64,000 bases of DNA. Origin: Agrocybe praecox (Eukaryota; Basidiomycota; Agaricomycetes; Agaricales; Agrocybaceae). The notes beneath the pieces are model-generated. The model did no database searches, was not told the origin of the DNA, and saw only the letters and a list, made by a program, of their open reading frames with translations. Positions 56,098 through 64,000 of the stretch are shown piece by piece. The translations under genes and the position numbers were made by a program. The stretch spans positions 2,294,001 through 2,358,000 of the forward strand of contig OZ024847.1 of assembly GCA_964017145.1 (NCBI GenBank), read 5' to 3'. The number at the start of each line of letters is the position of its first letter. Position 1 is the stretch's first letter.

Positions 56098-56488
56098 CTA
56101 ATCCTCTTTGAGCACCATCGCCATCAATCTCTGGTATTCTTCTTCATCTGCCAGTACCTATGAAGCTCGTTTCTTTGCCAATCTTACGTGTAATTTCAGT
56201 AAATATGTCTTTAACAAGCAGAAGGTGGGCCTACCGATACTGCCATGACTTGGTTTTGAGGCTTAATTTGTTCGACTCACGATAGCGTCGCTGTGCTTCT
56301 CGGTGTCGTTCTTTAAAAGCAACTTCACTCTTGCCCAAGCGCTTTGCTTTGCTCCTTCGAGCTCTATCAAGTGATGTACTACACTCTCGTTCAATGTTGC
56401 TGAACACTTGAACTCCGATTAGATATGTATGTAGTAGACTGTGTATAGGATGATCCATACCATAAATAAATCTCGCGTCTTGAGACAT
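56098..56488 (-). CDS. Small basic helical protein, uncharacterised
   Basis: The minus frame 56488-56235 encodes about 84 residues ending in a highly basic, probably helical region (RARRSKAKRLGKSEVAFKER, then RYRESNK). A second exon at 56157-56098 would add VLADEEEYQRLMAMVLKED, which looks real. However, the obvious splice (GTAGGC donor at 56234, ATAG acceptor at 56158) leaves the frame off by one, so either the splice site is misjudged or the gene carries an indel. Similar short basic repeats are common beside mushroom transposons. Function unknown. Confidence 0.4.
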
Positions 56489-57099
56489 TCGTGTTTGAGG
56501 GAGTGAGACTGTTTTTTGGAGGCATTACTAGTAGGTATGGATGATGACAGTTCAGGTTAGCGAGAAAGAGGACAAGTGTTCTATCTTGGTTCTATTGATG
56601 TATTAATAGTATATGATCATACTAACTCCGAAAGGTAATACCGAGACAAAAATAAAAATAACCAGTCAGATAAATAGTTTGAGTTCGCCATAGGAAGACT
56701 TTCAATGCTGTTCAGTACCAGATTGGTAAGAGATAATCATAGAAAAGAGAGAATTCTTTATATAGTCAATTCTATACTCGATGTCAGTGTCATCAATTTG
56801 AAGAAAAGTATGACATCGATATTGTTTGGATACCCAAGGCCATCTCACAAAGCAAAGTTTCATTAAAAACAAGGGATTCAAGATATATCTTTAGTTCGCC
56901 ACTTATCCCTCCCTCAAATTCATACCATAGGCATTGTACTAACTTTATCTTGTAACAGAACTTCATTTCAATGCTAAATATACAATATGTTGTCCCCAAA
57001 AGCAATAAAACTTTGCACCCAAAAAACGAAATCACCATGCACGGAAAAGCTATTTATAGACTAACATATGATGTACTGTGTTATAGGCATCGGGCCTCG

Positions 57100-58022
57100 T
57101 CTGGCCGCCGCCGTGCGACACCCCACAGCGGACCTTCATCCAGTGCCCTCATCAATTTTTTTGTCGTTCTTTCGGAGGAGAATAACAGCGATTGCGTCTC
57201 TCTTCAAGGGCGGAGGCGGCAGATTGGTGAATATCCCCCCAGTTTGGGTCAGAGGGACAACCGGCACACATGCCAAACATGGTTCCCTCGGTGTCGAGAA
57301 GCAGAACAACGGTCCTGTAGCAGGTTAAAGAAGATACAGCAGGGGAATGTTAATGAGCAGGCGTACATACCTTCCATCCCATTTTAGCAGCTTCATCTTG
57401 AATTTGGAATTTTCCCCAATGACTTCTTCCAATGTGTACTGAACAGAGGACTTGTACTTATTGTTGCGCCCTGTGTAACCAGTGGAAACAGCTTTCTTCC
57501 CATCCAGTTCAAAAATGAGCTTTGCCGGCTTGGAGTTCTCAAAGTGTTTCTGCGTGTTTGCCTTCTTAATGGTGTTGGTGGTCCGCACGTCCTCCCGCTG
57601 CAATTGCCGTTTCTTGTTTCAATTATTGTGGGATTTTTTCGTTTTTTAGCTCTGTGTGAGTCAGGTCCGCTGAGGAGTGGCCCAGGAAACACGTCTGGTA
57701 TGGGTCGTTTATTGGGATTTGGTGATTTGGAAGAGCATGGTTGCGGATTCTGCAGAACAGGTTGAATGTTGGGACTTCCGTCAAGAGCTGGGCATGTAGG
57801 GTTATAGATTAGTCAAAGGGGTAATAAATTTTTGAATAGCAACGTACCTGGTAATAGAGAGATTTCCGCCTCAACCTCTTCCTCACATTCGTCTGCGCTG
57901 GTCAAAGGTGAAAGACTGAAAAGAGCGTCGAATTCTGCTTGCTTGCGATTTGCGGCGGCGTGTGCGAGTGATGCGAAGTCGAAGCCTGGATAGTTTACAA
58001 CGACGGGTGCAGCTTCTTTCAT
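57100..58022 (-). pseudogene. Uncharacterised mushroom family gene, broken
   Basis: Exon 1 58022-57848 (MKEAAPVVVNYPGF, acidic end), exon 2 57787-57371, exon 3 from 57314. Exon 2 begins Pro/Ser-rich with KKRKN. The conserved part (KLIFELDGKKAVSTGYTGRN, YTLEEVIGENSKFKMKLLKW) is in another frame, so one indel lies near 57610. Exon 3 encodes TVVLLDTEGTMFGMCAG and DPNWGDIHQSAA, then a second shift leads to VSHGGGQTRPDAY, the signature I remember for this uncharacterised family, after which similarity stops near 57060. The large C-terminal half is missing. The retroelement-like neighbourhood fits a fragment. Confidence 0.5.
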
Positions 58023-59779
58023 ATCTCTATTTTCTCAATTCATGTCAGTTCTAAAAGGCAGGCAAAGGGGGTTGGAATGGTGCGTTTTATGCAGTGTATC
58101 CCCATGCGTGAGGATTCCTAGCATTGCGTACCATCCATGTGGATGAAGAAGACAAAAAAAGACGAAGGGACTTGCCTCAAAAGGTGGGTTTGAAGGAACT
58201 ATGGAAGCAAGGATATCATAGAATTAGAAAGGGTAAGAGATGCGCGTAGTTTCAATCAAGTTCTGATGCATCGCCGCGCTGATGAGACTGCTGAATGGCT
58301 GGCTCTAAAAAAATGCGATTTTTACGCATCCTAACACGGTTAATCAACCAAAAGAGCTTTTGCTATTGCCTGGTAGCATATATTGAAAAAGGTCGGAAAC
58401 ATCAATGAGACAGACCACTACCGAGAGCAAGATGCCTGTACAAAACAAGCAAGAAACCCTACACGTTTGGCAAGAGTAATTATTCTAATTATGGAAACAA
58501 AATGTATACAAATAAAAGACTAGTCCGTCTACCATTTGAAAGGGGTCTGCCACATGCGGGAGTCGAACGGGAGACCACATTAGAAAGGCTGCCAATACAG
58601 CACCTTAATCGTCTAACCCCATGCAGAAGCATAAAGCAAGCTCGTTGCGTGGTTATGGTTGACCGGTGTTATAATTAGCACACCAACGGAATTATCGAGA
58701 ATGAGAGTTCTAGAAAAGGTTGGGCCCGATACAAGAAAGGCTGGACCACTTCGTACAAAGCAGGCCCATTGGCCAAAGTGACATCAGAACGATCTCGACC
58801 CATTAATCGGTTAGACGAGCCGAGACGGTCCAAATATAGAAAGCGCTGGCTAAGTTGATGGGCGCCTACACCATTGTCACACGCCGTTGAACAGAAGACG
58901 TACTCAATGTAAATGGGTCAGACACGTCAAATAAGAAAAAGTATAGTAGCCAAACACCCTAGAAAAGCAAGGGGATGGCTGGCGAGAAGTTACAGTGGCC
59001 ACCAGTGCGACCGATCGGTCAGAATAAAATGGTGTAGCTGAGAGATCAGACATGATCGATAAAAGGGGTGCAACACCTCACCCGACTCACGATCGATGTC
59101 GCAATACTTGCGTATCGCATCGATAAGGCAGACATGTCAGTAGCAGAGGTAACCGGGCAATGCTTTTCACATGTATCTGTAAATATTTCGTAGTACATAT
59201 AAAAAGGCATGTACAGTAACTTACAAAAACAAGCTTTTGGCACCCATTTAACATTGTGAACCAGTCTCGTACTATTAAACAGCAAAGAGTCGGACAAGTC
59301 CTTAAGACTTCTAGATAGAAATTGGGTGTTGGTTTGGAATAGAACAATGGTTCATTAACGCTACCTACTCGGTGTGAACTAAGCGGACAAGTTTCAAAAA
59401 AGACAGAACATTTGAGTATGCTACTGGGGTAACCCTTCCATCTCCGGACATCAGCAATTGTTAATAGGCCTTGATACTTCGGGCGTACGCTAGGTGTTTT
59501 GGTGGCATCTTTTGTATGATGCATCAGGAAAAACACTTTTGTCCTTTGAGTCCCCCAAGACATGTAGCAATAAACAAGGATCCACAAAGAATACTGTGGT
59601 TTCCCACAAGTGCATCAACAGCTCCAGTATGAAGCCTGGGGAGCCCAGAGGAACCTTGAGATGCCTTGAATTGCCTTGAATAATGTTACATACATTTTAG
59701 GCTCTTGTAATGCCTTCAAGGCATCTTGGAATGCCCTCTAGTTTGCTTATGAATTTATTAAAAAGCTATTATATTTATT
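58023..59779. other. Unassigned region
   Basis: A 166-codon minus frame (59087-59587) has no recognisable motif. A tRNA-like block at about 58547-58625 (minus strand) was considered and rejected. Around 59640-59735 a TTGCCTTGAA/TTCAAGGC motif recurs several times and might belong to the terminal region of the Plavaka remnant that ends at 59780. Confidence 0.3.
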
Positions 59780-61070
59780 TTAATACAGTGTCTGGTAAGT
59801 GTAAGCACTTTGCCAATTATTAAGCAAAAAAACAGAAACAGTATCTAATACATCTTGGGACTTAAGAGTATTTTCTATAATATGAAAAGATTTGTCAGAG
59901 AATTTGAGAATCAATATACAACTTTGTCGTATTGAGATAAGAGGAATAATGGCAAAAGATGGCTCTTTTAGTTGCTTTACTGTGAACATGCCACTTGCCT
60001 CATCTGGTTCATGCTTAAAGGGTGCATACCATTCAATATATGCTAATTCTGTTTTTGGCCAGTCCTTGGGACCCGCTTGTTTGCCAAATCCAACATCAAC
60101 AGTTGTAGGTAGCTTGAAAATTACACGGAGTCTTGCAACACGTGTGTCTAATTTGAGATTGAGATCAGCTTATGAGTAAATATTGAGTAAAAACATAATT
60201 CACTCACTTTCAACGCCAACATTATCAGCCTCGTTATTCATATTAACAATAATAGTATCCATACATCCATCTGGGGTTTTGGATGATCGGGGAATGGCTT
60301 TAACTGTATCATTCTCCTCAATATCCTGGTGATCATAGTCGTCAAAGAGGCTGTTAGGATGAAACTTGAACTGGGCATAACAGTCAAGATGGTCAAAAGG
60401 AAGGGCAAATAACTGTGCTACCGCATTTGATGTGCGAGAATCTTTAGCAAGAAGCCGATTGAGATATTCCCTCAGATGTTGGGAGAATAAGGGTACTCCA
60501 TGCTCATGCTCAATTTGAGTAATAAGACAGCTGGGGTATGGTGGATATTTGGCAATTTTGATGATTGGCCGTTCATTTAATTCTGTTGGAGGTCTTTTCT
60601 CTGAGTCAATTGACTCAAAATAGTTGTCAAACATGGACACTTTCTCCTGTCGAGATAGCCAGTTGATCATTTGAGGGAATTCATCTCTACGATTAGATGC
60701 TCGCCATCCGTCCTTGGCAAAATCAATATGAAATCTTTCAAATGCCTCTGTGTTGTAGTTGTCGGTTGTGCCAAAAAGCTTAATGGATTCGATATAGTGG
60801 ACTAGGGAGTGGAATTTTGGAATATTGAGGTCAAGACGAATGCCAGTTTTGATAAAAAAATCCTTGTTCTGTTGGAATTTATTAAGTGCATCTTGAAGAT
60901 ATCCCAGAGTAGTGTCATCGTGTGACTTGTATTGCGCAAGGTAGATAAAATCCAGCAAACCCCTAACAGCACGTATTCCAGGCTTAGCCAGGCTCCCAAT
61001 CAAGCACCCAAGTAGAACCTTTGCCATGTTCTTGCATTCAGGGCCAGATATTTGACTAAGCGCTGCGCCT
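59780..61070 (-). pseudogene. Plavaka-type (CACTA superfamily) transposase, C-terminal fragment
   Basis: Minus exons about 61070-60208 and 60147-59780, joined through a 60-nt intron, encode the C-terminal part of a Plavaka transposase: ECKNMAKVLLGCLIGSL, RGLLDFIYLAQYKSHDDTTL, NIPKFHSLVHYIESIKLFGT, TDNYNTEAFERFHIDFAKDG and WRASNRRDEFPQM, then after the intron TRVARLRVIFKLPTTVDVGF and AYIEWYAPFK. The N-terminal zinc finger and the catalytic region are missing. Upstream of 61070 the sequence changes abruptly to the HPC2-like fragment. The frame in the preserved part is open, so truncation was recent, or the piece is used as an exon. Confidence 0.65.
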
Positions 61071-61166
61071 GCTGACACTGTCCGAGTCGTCGATGGATAT
61101 AGGTGGGTCACACACCCCTTCTGCCACGGTGGACGACGGGGGCGCAGCAGCGGATACATATGTATT

Positions 61167-61985
61167 TCATAATTTGGACGAAGAGGTGACTGCGTTGTTG
61201 GTCGCTGCGGGTATCGGGGTGGATATGGACGTAGGCACAGGCACAGGAGTCTCTGTGAGTGAAAGCGAAGGGTGTAAACCTGTAATAAACGATATTTTCT
61301 TTGATTTAGGTTTTTTCGGTGTCCTAGAAAGAAAAAAAACATGAATATACACGGTTGAAAGTTTTAAATAAAAATGCACATACAACTTGTCTTGGAGAAG
61401 GGCGACTTTGCCACTGGAGACGTAGAATTCCTGCTGTTTAGTCTGCGCAAAGAACATACGCTGGTCAACAGCGAGCTCAGAGTTGTTGATGAACGGATCA
61501 GTAGTGTCATATTCTGAAGTCTGCATATACACACACTGTTCGCGTCAGTGAGGATATGATGACGACGGGGGAAAAAAACGAACCTTGGTGGGCTTCTTCT
61601 TTGCTTTATGTATGCCTCTCTTCAACCCGCCACATCTCTTACTTGTACTTCTCTCCTCATCGTCATTCTCGTCCTCCTCCGACTCGCTCGAATACACATT
61701 ATGTTTATTCTCGACAGGTGGCCGTGTTGGGGGCGCCTGGCCGGTATCCTTGGCCTCTCGCAGAATGTTGACCTCATAGTTGGATGGCCCGCAGAGCTTG
61801 ATGTCGAGTCGGATAGTTCTGGCGGGTATAGTGGGCGGTGGCGGGGTAGGCGATGGTGAGCGAGCCTGACGAGGACTCGTAAAAGATTTGAAGAGAACGA
61901 GGTTGGCACAATTGGTTACTATCCGGCGATACGAGTATCCAAGGGATGGTATGGTGTGATGGTAAAGAAAAGAAGGTTCATTCAC
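61167..61985 (-). pseudogene. HPC2/ubinuclein-like gene fragment
   Basis: Exons 61985-61584, 61520-61384, 61323-61280 and 61204-61167 splice in frame to about 206 codons ending at TGA 61167. The protein has TIRLDIKLCGPSNYEVNILR, an acidic stretch, and the Hpc2-related domain SEYDTTDPFINNSELAVDQR followed by EFYVSSGKVALL. In yeast HPC2 is a subunit of the HIR histone H3-H4 chaperone complex. The usual long C-terminal part is missing; coding-like sequence beyond the TGA (VSAAAPPSSTVAEGV) runs into the Plavaka fragment. The first 36 codons before SPRQARSPSP may be intron or 5' flank. It is probably a duplicated host fragment rather than the genomic copy. Confidence 0.55.
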
Positions 61986-62694
61986 ATTACGAGTCCTCCA
62001 AAAGAGGACGAGTTCTTATATCGCGTGTGTCCTATTTTTGATCTTGTCACAGTTAAAAGGTCGGGCTTTTGTTTTGCCGGTTACCAGTTTGGTCATGTGA
62101 TGTTTGGTTGGTACACGCTAAAAATATACTGTTAATACCGTTGTGCCAGGATCCTGGATAACAGTCTCGACTCTCCGTGAGTACAGACTCTATCCTCCAA
62201 TTGATTGTTCTCACCCTGCCCTGCTACTAGCTAGCACGCTACTATAACACTAACTGTCACCCTCTGCCACTTTCAAGCGGGATTGCACTCCTACAGACGA
62301 CGACCGTCATCCAGTGCATTGCCCGAGCAAGATCCAAAAAGCCATATCTCTGGGGGCCCAAGGCGGCGCAAACTATAAACAAAGTATGTACTCAATTGCA
62401 ATGCTGTTTCTTCTATGTTCGTGACTTGTCTCGAATGAAACACGAACCTTTAAACTCATCATGTGTTGCAGAGAACTGGCCCGCTCAGATAGGTGTCTTA
62501 CTTGCAAAGAATTCTGGGAAGGGCTCCATGATCGACGCCATTATTGATTCCGCTGGGGGAGACATCATGGGTCAGGTCAAATCAACAGCTCTTAATACAA
62601 CAGCGACTACGATTTGTGGGATGCGTGGCTGCATAAAATCTGTAATTCTTGTCTTTATCGATATTTTATGTTATCTTTCTAAATCACTTCGTAG
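61986..62694. other. Unassigned spacer
   Basis: Plus frame 62396-62698 shows no motif; a possible exon near 62470-62572 (ENWPAQIGVLLAKNSGKG) may belong to the next gene, but I could not decide. Confidence 0.25.
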
Positions 62695-63300
62695 ATGAGA
62701 GCACCCAGCAAGAGAATTGGTTCATGCCTCTCGAGGAAACCGTTGCAACTGGTGTCGCCATGCGCGTCGAGAACGGTTTCTTCTACGTGTTTCCTTACGA
62801 AAATCCAGCTCTCATTCCCTTTGAGGCTACTGTGCGTAAGCTAAACCCAGTAGTGGCTGTCAAAATCCGCAACATGTCTGTGCAGGCTGTCATACGCAAA
62901 ATGTATGTCTATATTCACTAGAAAGTTACACATATATTCACCTTTGTTTATTTAGCGGTCCGAACGACGACTGTCTCTACATCGATGTGAATACGCGCAT
63001 ACAAATTTTGGACTCGATTGATCAACTTCCTTCTGCGGAGAAAAACCAATGTGGGGCCTTCATCGTAAGGGTCATAAACATCTATATCTATTTATACTGA
63101 CACCCGAACTTAGTGCGACGAGTGTGCCATCACACTCTGGAGTTATAACCTGGGGACGATACTCCCCCTTTGCAAAGAATTCGAGGAGAAACTTAATAAG
63201 CACATCTGGAGAACGTGCACCGTTTCACACAGACCGACGCCCTCCGTACCAACTGTGTCTCAGCCACAAACCGCTGTAGTATCTCCTGAGGGCTCTCAAA
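62695..63300 (+). pseudogene. Fragment resembling the N-terminal module of fungal GT2/chitin-synthase-like proteins
   Basis: Exons 62695-62902, 62956-63064 and 63114 onward join in frame and encode TGVAMRVENGFFYVFPYENP, RKLNPVVAVKIRNMSVQAVI, then DDCLYIDVNTRIQILDSIDQ and AITLWSYNLGTILPLCKEFE followed by EKLNKHIWR. From memory this alpha/beta module precedes the glycosyltransferase-2 domain of chitin-synthase-like membrane proteins in basidiomycetes. The glycosyltransferase and membrane parts should follow but do not occur in the 700 bp left in the window, where an unrelated fragment begins by 63435. So it is most likely truncated. The start codon is undetermined. Confidence 0.45.
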
Positions 63301-63434
63301 CTGTAATGCATTGCACCAACCCAATGACCTTGAGAATACGGTTGACAAAAATTTCAGATCTACATGCGTTTTGGTTGTTTTTCCATTTATATGCAGCGTA
63401 TACTAAGGATGGTTAACTTCTCAGACATATTTCA

Positions 63435-63716
63435 ATGACTTGTGTGGATGTCAATCAAGACAATTATATCGATGCATCCTGTATCTCCTGGTTACTGCAG
63501 CACAGTTCCGACGACGATACGATGAAAACTGCTTTGCAAGCAATCGGCGGCCTTCCTCGAGCATTTTCAGCGTTTCAGGTCCTCCGTGAGGCAAACACCA
63601 TCCAGATGGTCCTCCAACAGTTTAACTTCTGCTTTACTAGGCGCGATCCTTCCTTCAGAATGCATTATTGCACTGTCTCAGACCCAGAACAAGCGGAAGG
63701 GTATTGTCGAGCATAG
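63435..63716 (+). pseudogene. Fragment of a large mushroom membrane-protein family
   Basis: A 93-codon frame (SCISWLLQHSSDDDTMKTAL, then GGLPRAFSAFQVL, ending EQAEGYCRA) resembles the region after the N-terminal membrane domain of the DUF6535 family expanded in mushrooms. There is no membrane segment in the window on its 5' side, so the N-terminus is missing. The assignment rests on recalled motif style only. Confidence 0.35.
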
Positions 63717-63814
63717 ATACGACTGACTCACAGCACTTCGGAAAGTTGGCCACGACACCTTCGCGAGCCTCTTGGAATTCTGAAGGATTTCGACGATAAT
63801 TTACATGTAGCAGC

Positions 63815-64000
63815 CATTGTGACGTGTGCACATGCCCTACACTCAACGAGAAGGTAGCCGCCAAAATCATTGTAGAAGAAGTCAAGCCCGAGAAAGAGGA
63901 AGTCCAGACAGCTCAACCCGCTGCTGCAACACCCAAGTCTTGTTCTTGGTGGAGCTGGAAACTAGAGCCGCGCCTTCCAACATCTTCTGACTCAGAGAAG
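63815..64000 (+). CDS. Partial open frame running off the window
   Basis: A plus frame beginning SSHCDVCTCPTLNEKVAAK and continuing KIIVEEVKPEKEEVQTAQ is open to the last base. It is charged and low-complexity at its end. No start codon or family can be assigned; it could be an internal exon of a gene beyond the window. Confidence 0.3.

Noticed and set aside
58547..58625. tRNA-like block on minus (A-box-like TTAGACGATTAAGG, B-box-like CGTTCGACTCC)
   Set aside because: The acceptor, anticodon and T stems do not pair properly; at best it is a decayed tRNA or tRNA-derived repeat.

Overview
The window looks like transposon-rich, gene-poor chromosome from a mushroom-forming basidiomycete (Agaricomycetes). 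The basis is introns of about 45-70 nt with GT..AG ends, KDZ transposases carrying the CxC2 zinc cluster, a Plavaka-type transposase remnant, chromodomain Ty3 retrotransposons, and uncharacterised families that I recall mainly from mushrooms. All family names come from reading protein motifs; no search was run. Exon models were built by hand from splice sites and checked for frame.

Layout: 0.35-1.45 kb, small 5-exon gene of unknown function. 1.7-5.5 kb, intact KDZ transposase (11 exons, 1082 aa), followed at 5.8-6.5 kb by a satellite with a 146-bp higher-order unit. 7.2-8.3 kb, low-complexity gene debris ending in a dispersed repeat (8.27-8.70 kb). 8.9-14.2 kb, an intact divergent gene pair: X on minus (843 aa, probably nuclear) and Y on plus (445 aa, 14 exons, RNase H1 N-terminal-like domain). 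15.2-19.0 kb, second intact KDZ transposase (8 exons, 1123 aa). 19.6-26.0 kb, full-length chromovirus-type Ty3 element on plus. 26.0-37.2 kb, KDZ remnant, a 3.3-kb near-perfect palindrome with a 200-N gap, decayed F-box gene, Lon protease fragment, and minisatellite. 37.2-43.6 kb, second full-length Ty3 element on minus. 43.6-50.9 kb, mostly unrecognised, with an LTR-like block, a fragment of an auxilin/UBA-type gene and another copy of the dispersed repeat. 51.0-55.6 kb, a second, decayed X/Y pair. 56-64 kb, small genes and fragments (a basic small protein, a broken mushroom-family gene, a Plavaka C-terminus, an HPC2/ubinuclein-like fragment, two further fragments).

Strongest results: (1) the LTRs and flanking target duplications of the two Ty3 elements match across elements rather than within them, so the roughly 11-kb segment between them appears to have been inverted by recombination between the elements; (2) these elements carry an 11-nt match between the predicted transcript start and the primer-binding site, as in self-primed Tf1; (3) a conserved divergent X/Y gene pair occurs twice, and intact Y has a run of in-frame symmetric mini-exons; (4) a repeat family with shared head and tail modules occurs at four places and forms the ends of the palindrome.
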